Source of the DNA: Pseudomonas sp. Choline-02u-1
GTDB taxonomy: Bacteria; Pseudomonadota; Gammaproteobacteria; Pseudomonadales; Pseudomonadaceae
NCBI RefSeq assembly: GCF_002836515.1
Contig: NZ_PJBC01000067.1
Span: 62,001 to 126,000 of the forward strand
DNA length: 64,000 nucleotides
Reading direction: 5' to 3'
Below the pieces are notes generated by a model. The model had not been told where the DNA came from, made no database searches, and saw only the letters and a list, made by a program, of their open reading frames with translations. How positions within the stretch are numbered: the first letter of the stretch is position 1; every line of letters starts with the position of its first letter. Below are positions 43,812 through 52,386 of this stretch, piece after piece. The translations under genes were made by a program, and so were the position numbers.

Positions 43812-43845
43812 TATGATTGATCCCCAAGGATCGCCACCGCAAGGA

Positions 43846-44352
43846 ATGACCGGACGTCCAATGCCATCCTCACGCACGCCAGAACCCGCGAAACTTTCTT
43901 CCCAAAGCCAGACACTCGTCGACCAGTTTCACCTGGAAGACATCGTTTCCCACCTGCTGCGGCGGGCGCACTTCGTCGCGGAAGAACTGTTCAACGCAGA
44001 GTTTTCCGGCGAATCGATCACCCCGCGACAGAAAGCAGCACTGATCGTGGTATCGCAACACCCCGGCCTGACCCAGAACGCACTGGCCGGTCACCTGTTC
44101 ATGGATCGCAACACCGTCGCCGAAATGGTCAAACGCCTGTGCGCCAATGGCATGCTGATCCGCACCAGCGCCAAAACCGACCAACGCGCCTACCAGCTGT
44201 ACCTCGGCACCGAGGGTGCCGAGTTACTGGATCGCGTGCTGCCGCGTGATGCGGAAGTGGAAAGGAAACTGCTGGAACGCTTGCCGGAGGAATATCGGCC
44301 GCTGTTTTTGAAGTGCCTCAAGATGATGGTTGCGCCGGTGAACGAGTCATAA
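43846..44352 (+). CDS. MarR-family regulator of the amn genes
   Basis: Winged-helix regulator, about 168 residues from the ATG at 43846. The MarR fold is seen in DQFHLEDIVSHLLRRAHFVA, SITPRQKAALIVVSQHPGLT, QNALAGHLFMDRNTVAEMVK and the wing GMLIRTSAKTDQRAYQLYLG. The start is uncertain: ATGs at 43813, 43846 and 43861 are in frame; the first follows the operator too closely for a ribosome site, and the latter two have only weak ones. It is divergent from the amn operon, and palindromes in the shared region suggest it represses both. A pathway metabolite would be the inducer. Confidence 0.85.
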   Translation: MTGRPMPSSRTPEPAKLSSQSQTLVDQFHLEDIVSHLLRRAHFVAEELFNAEFSGESITPRQKAALIVVSQHPGLTQNALAGHLFMDRNTVAEMVKRLCANGMLIRTSAKTDQRAYQLYLGTEGAELLDRVLPRDAEVERKLLERLPEEYRPLFLKCLKMMVAPVNES

Positions 44353-44580
44353 CCTGGACTGCGGCGCTCGGTTTTTCTCTGATTTGCCGATTCGAAAAAA
44401 AACCCTTTGAATGGGTGCCACGTGACGTCTTAACGTAATTCCTGATTCCAGAGAGGATGATCACTTGCCTGGACAGAAGTCTGGTCTTCTGGTTTGATCG
44501 CACAAGCTTCAATGAAACCTGGGTATCGAGGTCGATGATGCTTTGGAAACGGCAGAGCAGACCGAGGTTTAACCAACACT

Positions 44581-44627
44581 GCGACGGTCTGAGCCAGACC
44601 GTCGCTATCCGGCCGATAGCTGACATC
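44581..44627 (+). repeat. Hairpin and dispersed-type repeat in the 44353-44660 gap
   Basis: GCGACGGTCTG (44581-44591) and CAGACCGTCGC (44595-44605) pair perfectly around AGC. Overlapping it, the 27 bases at 44601-44627 (core CCGGCCGATAGCTGACATC) match the inverse complement of 47778-47804 at 20 of 27 positions. The pair lies in opposite orientation either side of the two DUF1254 genes. The remainder of the 308-base gap holds no gene I can support. Confidence 0.5.
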
Positions 44628-44660
44628 GAGAAACTCTCAACGCAGGGTCGGATAGCGGGT

Positions 44661-46127
44661 TCACTCAAACAATTCGAAATCCGGCAATTCAAAGCTCCTG
44701 TCGTTCAGTGCCTCCGTGCCGCCGTAAAAGCGCATGGCCGGTAACGGCCGCTTGCCCGCTGTGGGAATCCAGTTGCTCTCCAGCCCGGCGGGCGCTTTGG
44801 GACCGATGTAGATCGTGACGCTGCCGTCGGCGTTTTTCTTCATCGCTTCCAGGTCGTACGAGGACAGGGTTGTACGATTGGTCTCGCTGTAAATGAACGA
44901 CATGGTGTCGCGGTTATAAACAGTCAACGCCCAGAATTGCTTGACCGGCATTTTTGCCGGGACGTCGATTTTGTAGGTCTTGCCAGCTTCAAGTGGCTTG
45001 CCGTTTTTATCGGCCATGGCCATCAGGTATTGCGTTGCCGGCGAGTCGCTTAACTCCTTCGGCATATAGGTGCACCAGAAGTACTCCGTCGCGCGTCCGA
45101 TCAGATCAATATTGTCTTCGTACTCGAACGAGAAGCGCTTGTTTTCATCGGTCATCAGCAGAGACGCGTAGTGCCGATCTGGCCAGTAGAATTTGTCTTT
45201 TGGCAGGTTATCGAACCAGTGCTGAAGGTAAAACCAGGCATCAATGGCCGCCTGGCGCATGGCTTTTTTGGTCACCTCGTCCGGGGCAAACGGCTTGCCT
45301 TTCTCGATCCCCAGCGAACGCAACATCCCGAGCATCACCTTGTCCTGCGGGCGTGCAGGCTCGACACTCATGACCGCATGCATGTCCGCGAAATGGCGCT
45401 CGTCATAGAAAGGCAGGGTCGGGTAAACCTTGTCGATCGGGTCGATAAAGCGTTGCGGCGGCGGATTGCTCGCCTCGGCCAGGTAATACATGCGCAGCTT
45501 CTTTGCATACTGATAGGCATCAGCGGCACTTTTGCCGGGCGCGCGCACAGAGCGAAATGCGAGGGCGATGCGGTAATTGGGTGATGGAACGTGAATGTAG
45601 CCAGCGGGTATTTCACCGTTAAACCCCGGAGGCGTGAACAGCAATTTTCCACCCTTGCCCTTGTCCAGACCCGAGGGGCCAACGTCGGCGATGGTCAACT
45701 GCCAGGCATCAACGACTTGGCCATAGACGCTGCCGTCTTCGCCGGCGGCAGGGAGTTCCAGAACCACCGGGCCTTTTTGCAGGTCGGTGAATGCGGTGAT
45801 GTAAGGCGTGCTGCTGTTGGCGGTGATGGCTTCCAGCTTCGGTGTCGCTGGCGCCGAATAGGCAATGATGTCGTTGTCCTTGACCCCAAGATTGTCAAAA
45901 GCCGCGCGTCTGAAACTGTAGATGGCGATCGCCGGCATATTCCACAGCACGGCTTCAAAAGCGCGCTGATATTTGATCTGGTAGTCGAAGTCCACAATGG
46001 AACTGTGCGAACCGGGAGGCGGTTGTCCACCCTGCGTTTCGATGCTCGTCTGGGCGAGGGCCGGATGCGGGTTGGCCAGCATCGCTAAGGCCAGCAGGCT
46101 GACGTTAAGCACTCCGTTGTTGGGCAT
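44661..46127 (-). CDS. DUF1254/DUF1214 protein, exported (first of a pair)
   Basis: 488 residues with a signal peptide ending near HPALA. The N-terminal half has the DUF1254 pattern (YQRAFEAVLWNMPAIAIYSF, then NSSTPYITAFTDLQKGPVVL), and the C-terminal half the DUF1214 pattern (VKQFWALTVYNRDTMSFIYS, GSVTIYIGPKAPAG, NWIPTAGKRPLPAMRFYG). The biochemical function of this family is not established to my knowledge. It is divergent from a paralogue and 194 bases from it. Confidence 0.82.
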   Translation of the reverse strand: MPNNGVLNVSLLALAMLANPHPALAQTSIETQGGQPPPGSHSSIVDFDYQIKYQRAFEAVLWNMPAIAIYSFRRAAFDNLGVKDNDIIAYSAPATPKLEAITANSSTPYITAFTDLQKGPVVLELPAAGEDGSVYGQVVDAWQLTIADVGPSGLDKGKGGKLLFTPPGFNGEIPAGYIHVPSPNYRIALAFRSVRAPGKSAADAYQYAKKLRMYYLAEASNPPPQRFIDPIDKVYPTLPFYDERHFADMHAVMSVEPARPQDKVMLGMLRSLGIEKGKPFAPDEVTKKAMRQAAIDAWFYLQHWFDNLPKDKFYWPDRHYASLLMTDENKRFSFEYEDNIDLIGRATEYFWCTYMPKELSDSPATQYLMAMADKNGKPLEAGKTYKIDVPAKMPVKQFWALTVYNRDTMSFIYSETNRTTLSSYDLEAMKKNADGSVTIYIGPKAPAGLESNWIPTAGKRPLPAMRFYGGTEALNDRSFELPDFELFE

Positions 46128-46321
46128 CGGTTAATCCCCGCTATTGATCCCTGAATTCCAACAAGCGATCAACACTATAGCCAACCGCTGAACCACTGGG
46201 GCTGGCATGCCTGTTTGACGCCAAGCAACTCTGTGCCTAGGGTGCTTGCAGACATTCAGCCGTCAGGTCAGTGCTCGAGTCGGGTTTGCCCGGCGCACTT
46301 CCTCGTGAAAGGACGCTCGTT

Positions 46322-47734
46322 ATGAATTCATCTCGCCAGTGGTTTCTCTGTGTCTTGCCCCTGTGTGCTGCGCTCGGCAGTGCAATGAATGCACAAGCCA
46401 GTACGCCGGACTTGCTCCTGACCACACCTGCCACTCCCGATGCCGTGGAAAAAGGCATGCATGCTGATGGGTACAGCCTGGCGATTTCTGCCTATAACTG
46501 GGGCTATCCGCTTGTGCGCATGGAAAGAGTGGTTCGTGAATACATAACCGTTCTCTCGCCAAAACCCGACACCAGCTATCGAGCAGGCCTGAACCAGATC
46601 GGCTGGGCCACTTCGCTGGCGTCACCGTCCGCCAAGGACATGCCCACCGCCAACAATGACACCTACTACATGAGTGCGGTGCTGGATCTGACCGAGCCCT
46701 ACGTTTTGACCGTGCCCGATACACATGACCGCTATTACGTGGTCGATGTGTTCAACATGTGGCAAGAGCTTGAACACTATGTCGGACGGCGCACGACCGG
46801 CACCAAGGCCGGCAAATATGTGCTGGTGCCACCTGGCTGGAAGGGCGAGCTGCCAAAAGATGCGACGCGTCTCGACGTTTCAACCAAGAAAATCTGGCTG
46901 TGGGGGCGTATCCACGTCAAGCAGGGCGAAGATGTCGCGCCGATCCTGGCGCTGCAAAAACAATTCAGTGTCGTGCCGCTGAGTGGGAAGTCGCACACGG
47001 ATGAATCCTTGCCAGCCTTACCGAAGACTGGCGACGACCCGCTGGGCTTCTTTACCGAACTGGCCTTGGCGCTAAAGAACAATCCGGTCAAACCTGCCGA
47101 TGCTGCATTGTTTGCCCAGTTCGCCCGCATTGGGCTAACGGACAGCGGCTTTTCACCCGACAAGCTCAATCCGGCCACTCGCAAAGGCCTTGAGGAAGGG
47201 TTGAAAGACGCGCCCTACGTGGCGATTGCGTCGTTGGCCAGCACGTCGCAAGTGCGCAACGGCTGGAATTGGGTGACGGGTCTCGACAGCTTTGGCTTCA
47301 ACTATCCGCTGCGCGCCATGGTGGCCGGGCCTTATCTGGGCGGTCAGGGTGAGCATGAAGCGATGTATCCGCTGCGCTTTACCGACAGCAAAAACCAACC
47401 ACTCACTGGCGCCAGTCAATACGAAATCAAACTGGCTTCGGCGCCGCCGGTGAATGCGTTCTGGTCGCTGACCCTGTATGACGCGAGCAACAAGATGCTG
47501 GTCGACAACGAAATCGGTCGCTACAAGGTCGGCTCCGACACGCCGGGGTTAAAAGTCGCGGCGGATGGTTCTATCACCATTCCCATTTCCCACAAAAAAC
47601 CCCAGGGAGAGCATGCTGCTAACTGGTTACCCGCACCCGAAGGCGGTTTCTACGTGATGTTACGTCTGTATCAACCATCGCAGGATGCTCTTTCGGGCAA
47701 GTGGCAGCTACCGCAGCTGAACAAGATCAATTGA
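46322..47734 (+). CDS. DUF1254/DUF1214 protein, exported (second of a pair)
   Basis: 470 residues from the ATG at 46322, which has AAAGGA nine bases upstream; the signal peptide ends near MNAQA. DUF1254 segment: ISAYNWGYPLVRMERVVREY, then NNDTYYMSAVLDLTEPYVLT and PDTHDRYYVVDVFNMWQEL. DUF1214 segment: PPVNAFWSLTLYDASNKMLV, GSITIPISHKKPQG and NWLPAPEGGFYVMLRLYQP. It is only distantly similar to the divergent neighbour, so the pair is not a recent duplication. Function unknown; periplasmic or surface location inferred. Confidence 0.85.
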   Translation: MNSSRQWFLCVLPLCAALGSAMNAQASTPDLLLTTPATPDAVEKGMHADGYSLAISAYNWGYPLVRMERVVREYITVLSPKPDTSYRAGLNQIGWATSLASPSAKDMPTANNDTYYMSAVLDLTEPYVLTVPDTHDRYYVVDVFNMWQELEHYVGRRTTGTKAGKYVLVPPGWKGELPKDATRLDVSTKKIWLWGRIHVKQGEDVAPILALQKQFSVVPLSGKSHTDESLPALPKTGDDPLGFFTELALALKNNPVKPADAALFAQFARIGLTDSGFSPDKLNPATRKGLEEGLKDAPYVAIASLASTSQVRNGWNWVTGLDSFGFNYPLRAMVAGPYLGGQGEHEAMYPLRFTDSKNQPLTGASQYEIKLASAPPVNAFWSLTLYDASNKMLVDNEIGRYKVGSDTPGLKVAADGSITIPISHKKPQGEHAANWLPAPEGGFYVMLRLYQPSQDALSGKWQLPQLNKIN

Positions 47735-47777
47735 AGGACCGGATGTGAGGAGCTGTTGATTGGCCAGTAACGGAATG

Positions 47778-47804
47778 GATGTCCGCTATTGGCCGAAAGC
47801 AGAC
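47778..47804 (-). repeat. Inverted partner of the 44601-44627 repeat
   Basis: GATGTCCGCTATTGGCCGAA followed by AGCAGAC is, on the minus strand, similar to 44601-44627 (20 of 27 identical). The translated form VRYWPKAD recurs in spurious Pseudomonas ORFs as I remember them, which suggests a dispersed intergenic repeat rather than a coding element. Confidence 0.45.
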
Positions 47805-47889
47805 GATTGCCAAGCCTTGTCACCAGACAGTCACGCCCACCCCCTAATCTTCCCGTCTCCACCGTCGCCCCAAGAGCCCGCATTCCAAA

Positions 47890-48873
47890 ATGCCGCCGAT
47901 CGCCACAACATCCGCAACCCGTCAGAAAATCGTCCTGCGCTCCGACAACCTCACCTCCTGCGACTTCGGCGCCCTCTTCTCCAGGCTTTTCGGTAACCGT
48001 TACGCCGACACCCCACCGCCGCCCTCTCATATCATCATCGGCGGTGTCTATGGGCGGCACGATGGGGTGAGTTTCCGGCGCATGCATTATCACGGCGACT
48101 TCAGCGTCACGCTCCCCGACCCGCAGAATGAAATCACCTTCGTCATTCCCACCGCCGGCAAGATCGTTTTCAACCACGCCACTGAATCCATTGGCATATC
48201 GCACGTCGGTCTGGCGATCGACAAGGCGGACATCCGTTCGATGCGGTTTGTTGACGATCACGCGCATCACGGCATTTCGATCAATCGCCAGCAGCTCACC
48301 GAACGTTTGGCGGCGCTGCTGGAGCAACCGATCGTGCAGAAGATCGTGTTTGAGCCGAGCGTGGATCTGGATACGCCGGCGTTCCATGGCCTCAAGGCGT
48401 TGATCGACCTGGCCACGGGCACTGAGTTCGATGCGCTGATCAACAGCGGCACGTTGATGCCGTCGCGCTTGCGCGAGATGCTGATCGATGCGGTGCTGGA
48501 GGCGTGGCCGCACAATTTCACCGAGGCGTTGCGCCGGCCGGCGCCGTGTGTGGCACCGCGGCATGTGAAGGTGGCGATGGAGTTTATTCAGGCACATCCG
48601 CAACAATTGGTCAGTGGTGTGGATCTGGCCCGGTTGAGTCATGTCAGTCAGCGCGCGTTGCAGGAAGGTTTTCGGCGTTTTGTCGGGATGTCGATCGTGG
48701 CCTATCAGCGTCAGGTGCGTTTGCAGCGCGCTTATGAAGCATTAAAGCGTGGTCATGCGGGCTCGGTGACGGAGGTGGCGTTGCGTTTTGGCTTCAGCAA
48801 TGTCGGGCGCTTTTGTCAGTATTTTCAAAGTGCTTACGGTGTGAGCCCAGCGCAGTTGAAAGCCAGGCGTTGA
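47890..48873 (+). CDS. AraC-family transcriptional regulator
   Basis: 327 residues. The N-terminal two thirds form an AraC-binding-like ligand domain (SDNLTSCDFGALFSRLFG, GDFSVTLPDPQNEITFVIP). The C-terminal 110 residues hold two helix-turn-helix motifs: VSGVDLARLSHVSQRALQEG and SVTEVALRFGFSNVGRFCQY, then FQSAYGVSPAQLKARR, a classical AraC ending. It follows the second DUF1254 gene on the same strand after 155 bases; regulation of that gene is possible. Related activators control dioxygenase or aromatic-catabolic genes, but no such target is adjacent. Confidence 0.88.
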   Translation: MPPIATTSATRQKIVLRSDNLTSCDFGALFSRLFGNRYADTPPPPSHIIIGGVYGRHDGVSFRRMHYHGDFSVTLPDPQNEITFVIPTAGKIVFNHATESIGISHVGLAIDKADIRSMRFVDDHAHHGISINRQQLTERLAALLEQPIVQKIVFEPSVDLDTPAFHGLKALIDLATGTEFDALINSGTLMPSRLREMLIDAVLEAWPHNFTEALRRPAPCVAPRHVKVAMEFIQAHPQQLVSGVDLARLSHVSQRALQEGFRRFVGMSIVAYQRQVRLQRAYEALKRGHAGSVTEVALRFGFSNVGRFCQYFQSAYGVSPAQLKARR

Positions 48874-48967
48874 CCATTCGATCCGGTGAAATCTGCATTT
48901 GATGGAACAGCAGGAATCTCAGGGCGACTAACCCCAGACAGGCCACGTGGCGAAAAAGGGGGTTTCA

Positions 48968-50095
48968 ATGACCGAGGATTTCATCGGATTTTTCACAGCG
49001 CACACGATTTTAGGAATTTCACTGGCGAACTGGGTGCTGGCGTTTCTCGCCGCGACGCTCAGTTATCTGCTGACCACCACCGCGATCCGTTTTGTTTTCC
49101 GCAAGGTGCAGGCGCGGGCCAGCGCTGGCAACGGGCATCTGACGTATATGGCCAGCGAAGTGCTGGCGGCGACCAGCACCACGTTGCTGCTGTTGGCGTC
49201 GATTCTGGTCGGCATCGGGTTGCTGGATTTGCCGCAGCGCTGGCTCGGACGGGTCAGCAGTTTGTGGTTCGTGGTTGCGGCGCTACAGGTCGGCCTATGG
49301 ACCAACCGCGCGCTGGCGCTGGGGCTGCACCGCTATTTTTCGCGGCATAACGCGACCGGTACTTTTCAGGCGAGCGCTTTGGCGACCCTGAGCCTGTGGG
49401 GCGTCAAAGTGTTGCTGTGGGCAGTGATTCTGTTGGCGATGCTGTCGAACCTGGGCGTCAACATCACGGCGTTTGTCGCCAGCCTTGGTGTCGGCGGTAT
49501 CGCTGTGGCACTGGCGGTGCAGAACATTCTTGGCGACGTGTTCGCCTCGCTGTCGATTGCCGTCGACAAGCCGTTTGAGGTGGGTGATTTCATCGTGGTC
49601 GGCACGCTGGCCGGTACGGTCGAACACGTCGGCCTGAAGACCACGCGCATCCGCAGTCTGGGCGGTGAGCAGATTGTCATGGCCAACGCCGACATGATCG
49701 GCAGCACCATTCAGAACTACAAGCGCTTGCAGGAACGACGGGTGGTGTTCGAATTTCGTCTGACTTACGAGTGCTCGACCGAACAGATTCGCCAGATCAC
49801 TCAACGTGTAGAAAGCATCATCAAGAACGAAAAACAGGCGCGCTTCGACCGCTGCCATTTCCGCAGTTTTGGTGAAAGCGCGCTGGAATTCGAGACGGTG
49901 TACATCGTTCTGGACGCCAGTTACAACGTCTACATGGATGTGCAGCAACGCATCAATCTGGCAATCATGGAGGCGGTAAGCGAACTGGACGCGACATTCG
50001 CCTTCCCGGCGCGCACGGTGCACGTTGCCTCGCTGCCCGAACCCACCGCGCAGCCGGCACGCACACAGCAACCGTCGCGTGCGCAGCATGCCTGA
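48968..50095 (+). CDS. Mechanosensitive channel of the MscS family
   Basis: Inner-membrane channel opening on hypo-osmotic shock; 375 residues from the ATG at 48968, which follows an AAAAAGGGGG tract. Several hydrophobic helices precede the pore helix NITAFVASLGVGGIAVALAV and the segment QNILGDVFASLSIAVDKPFE, the MscS signature. The beta domain follows (VGTLAGTVEHVGLKTTRIRS, NADMIGSTIQNY). The protein is longer than E. coli MscS at its N terminus, with extra membrane helices, as in YbdG/YbiO-like members. Confidence 0.92.
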   Translation: MTEDFIGFFTAHTILGISLANWVLAFLAATLSYLLTTTAIRFVFRKVQARASAGNGHLTYMASEVLAATSTTLLLLASILVGIGLLDLPQRWLGRVSSLWFVVAALQVGLWTNRALALGLHRYFSRHNATGTFQASALATLSLWGVKVLLWAVILLAMLSNLGVNITAFVASLGVGGIAVALAVQNILGDVFASLSIAVDKPFEVGDFIVVGTLAGTVEHVGLKTTRIRSLGGEQIVMANADMIGSTIQNYKRLQERRVVFEFRLTYECSTEQIRQITQRVESIIKNEKQARFDRCHFRSFGESALEFETVYIVLDASYNVYMDVQQRINLAIMEAVSELDATFAFPARTVHVASLPEPTAQPARTQQPSRAQHA

Positions 50096-50131
50096 GCTGA
50101 GGAGCCCGGTAATCTGCCGGGCTCGTGTCGT

Positions 50132-52051
50132 TCAAAACGCGTAACTGGCCTTGAGACCGCCATTAAATCCATGGCTGTCACCGCCACCGTTGGCCCCGAC
50201 CTCGGCGCCCACACTCAGGGCACCGAGGCTGGCCATCAGATTAACGCCGCCGCTGAACTGATCGCGATTATCGAACGCCGCGCGCTGCTCGATATCCAGC
50301 CCCAGCAGGTGGCTTTCACTGTCGACTTGCTGATCGCCCAGCGCACGCTCGTAACCTACGCGCAGCCCCGGCACCAGCTGCCACGCACCGATTGTCATCG
50401 GTGTGAACGCGACATCGAGATTGGCCACCGCGCTGCGACGAGTCTGCTTGATGCCGTCGACGTCGAGGGCCAGTTCACTGCCCTTCTCCTGGAAGCCCTG
50501 CAAGTCGAGATGACTGATGCGAAAGCCCAGGCTCGGTTCAAGTGTCATGCCACTGAGCGGCGCGCGATAACCCAACGCCAGTGTCGCGCCAGTGAGGTTG
50601 CCGTGAGTATCGCCTCTGGCTGTGCCGAGGCCGCCGCCTAGCTCGCGTTTGCTGTCGTAGTCGACGTAACCGGCGCTGGCGTTGGCGTCGACAAACACGC
50701 CGCGCTCCAGGCTGGTAAGACCATAACGCGCGCCGAGGTTGATGAAGGTGAAGTCTGTATCGGCCTCGCCCCCCGCCCCGCCCACGCTGCCCTTGCTGTA
50801 ACCGAAACCGCCGCGCGCGCTGAGTTGTTGGCTGAAGCGCTGGGTGATGCCGAGCATCAAGCCCTGGCTGTGTTCGTTGCTGCTGTCGGCGTGGGCCGAG
50901 CCGTCGGTGCCCAGGTAGCTGGCGAGTGCTGTGCTCCAGAGACGGTGTTGGCCGACCTTCAAATCGCTGCCGCTGGCGAATGCTGCGGCGGCCTGTTCGA
51001 TCATCGCGTTCTGGCGCAGCAGGTAGCTGGCCGCATCGGCGTGAACCTGACCGCCGACCTGGGATTCGACGCCGCCCAAGGTGCCGGCGTCGATCGCCGA
51101 TTGCAGGTAATAGTTGTAAGCGCTGTAGGTGCCGGACAGCTCGCTGCTCTGTAACTGGCGCAGCAACTCGGCACCCGCGGCGGCATTGCCGATCAGCCCG
51201 GCCTGCCCCGGCAAGTTGTTGTATTCGACCAGTTTGCCGCGCAGCACATAGATAGTTTCCTGCGACAGACCGAGGCCCTGCTTGAGGTAGTTGTCCATGC
51301 TGCCGTACTCGGCGGCGACCTGGTCGAGGCCGGCCTGCAAGTAACTGGCCTGCACGCCGAGCAGCGGCTCGTAAACGGCGGCCATGCTCGGCGGCAAGGC
51401 TTTCAACGTCGCAGCGACACGGGCGGCGGTGTAGTCGTTGGTCGCCAGATAATTGGCCATGATCGTCGCGTCATCGACCCCCGCAATGCTCTGCAACACG
51501 GCGGCGGTCCAGCCGGTGCGGTCCTTGCCGGCGGTGCAGTGGAACAACTGCGCGGCGTCGACACTCGCCAGTTCATTGAACAACTGGCCGAACTGCCCGC
51601 GCATGCCGGCATCGCTGACGAAAGCACGGTTGGTTTGCTCCATCATCGCCACGGCTTCGGCGGCGCTATGGAAAGAAATGTCGGTGATGTTCGCACCTGA
51701 GGTGGTGCTACCGATGATGTCGATGTTGCGATAAGCCGCTCCCGTGATCATCGTGTCAGGCGTAGCGGCGATTTCGCTGGGAGTGCGCAAGTCGTAAATG
51801 GCTTTGATGCCGAGGCCATTAAGCGTGGCCAGATCCGCCGCCGAAGGAGTCAGCGCATTGGAGCGGTAGAACACGCCGCTGCGCATCGTGCCGTCGTGGG
51901 TTGTGGAGTACGCGATAGTGGTGCCGGCAAGGTCGCGAAAATTGTCGATGCCGGACAATCGCGGCGTATCGAGGGTTACTGGCTCGCCCGCGTGCGCAGC
52001 GGCAATGGACAGGCTCAGAACGGACAGCGAACACAGAAGACGTTGGAACAC
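50132..52051 (-). CDS. Tyrosine-phosphatase passenger fused to an autotransporter barrel
   Basis: 639 residues in three parts. A signal peptide (to about SIAAAHA) is followed by a tyrosine/dual-specificity phosphatase domain (about 30-250): GIDNFRDLAG, IKAIYDLRTPSEI and the P-loop HCTAGKDRTG with Cys172 and Arg178, as in secreted IphP/LipA-type phosphatases. A linker of about 120 residues leads to a C-terminal autotransporter barrel (about 370-639): LMLGITQRFSQQLSARGGFG, RYGLTSLERGVFVDANASAG and a terminal SYAF. The phosphatase would be displayed on, or released from, the cell surface. All catalytic P-loop residues are present. Substrate unknown: phosphotyrosine, phosphoinositide or other phosphoesters. 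Confidence 0.88.
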   Translation of the reverse strand: MFQRLLCSLSVLSLSIAAAHAGEPVTLDTPRLSGIDNFRDLAGTTIAYSTTHDGTMRSGVFYRSNALTPSAADLATLNGLGIKAIYDLRTPSEIAATPDTMITGAAYRNIDIIGSTTSGANITDISFHSAAEAVAMMEQTNRAFVSDAGMRGQFGQLFNELASVDAAQLFHCTAGKDRTGWTAAVLQSIAGVDDATIMANYLATNDYTAARVAATLKALPPSMAAVYEPLLGVQASYLQAGLDQVAAEYGSMDNYLKQGLGLSQETIYVLRGKLVEYNNLPGQAGLIGNAAAGAELLRQLQSSELSGTYSAYNYYLQSAIDAGTLGGVESQVGGQVHADAASYLLRQNAMIEQAAAAFASGSDLKVGQHRLWSTALASYLGTDGSAHADSSNEHSQGLMLGITQRFSQQLSARGGFGYSKGSVGGAGGEADTDFTFINLGARYGLTSLERGVFVDANASAGYVDYDSKRELGGGLGTARGDTHGNLTGATLALGYRAPLSGMTLEPSLGFRISHLDLQGFQEKGSELALDVDGIKQTRRSAVANLDVAFTPMTIGAWQLVPGLRVGYERALGDQQVDSESHLLGLDIEQRAAFDNRDQFSGGVNLMASLGALSVGAEVGANGGGDSHGFNGGLKASYAF

Positions 52052-52386
52052 AGTGCAGCCTCATGAAATCAGCGTTGGGCTGGTCACTATGCGCAGGCGA
52101 GCGGGAGGAAATATGACAGTTTCGGATGGCAATAAAATGGCCGCGCGAATGGGCCGTGAGGTGCGTGATCTGTCCATAATCTTCGACGTTAGAGATCCTG
52201 TGAGCGCGGGGTTGCTCCCGGCAGGCTTGAGCCAACCGTCCTGTTAGCGGAACTTTCCGCGCTCTGCCGCCCGTCCAGCCACTGTGCAAAAAACGAAATT
52301 TCTGCTGCGCGCCCTCCTCACAAACTATGCATGCGCCAACGCCCAAAAGGGTCAAGGCGCGATAGCCTGGTCTGAGGAAAATTTGA
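52052..52386. other. 335-base divergent intergenic region
   Basis: It separates the minus-strand autotransporter gene from the plus-strand manganese-catalase operon and must hold both promoters. A plus-strand frame at 52113-52247 (44 residues from an ATG with GGAGG four bases before it) could be a small gene, but the peptide shows no features I recognise. No hairpin with a T-run was found. Confidence 0.4.

Noticed and set aside
44457..44744. 95-residue plus-strand frame containing LSQTVAIRPIAD
   Set aside because: It runs over a hairpin and a dispersed-type repeat and then into the antisense of the DUF1254 gene; similar translated fragments recur as spurious ORFs.
52113..52247. 44-residue plus-strand frame with GGAGG before its ATG
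   Set aside because: Peptide has no recognisable feature, spacing is only four bases and the frame continues open upstream into the autotransporter antisense; kept only as a possibility.
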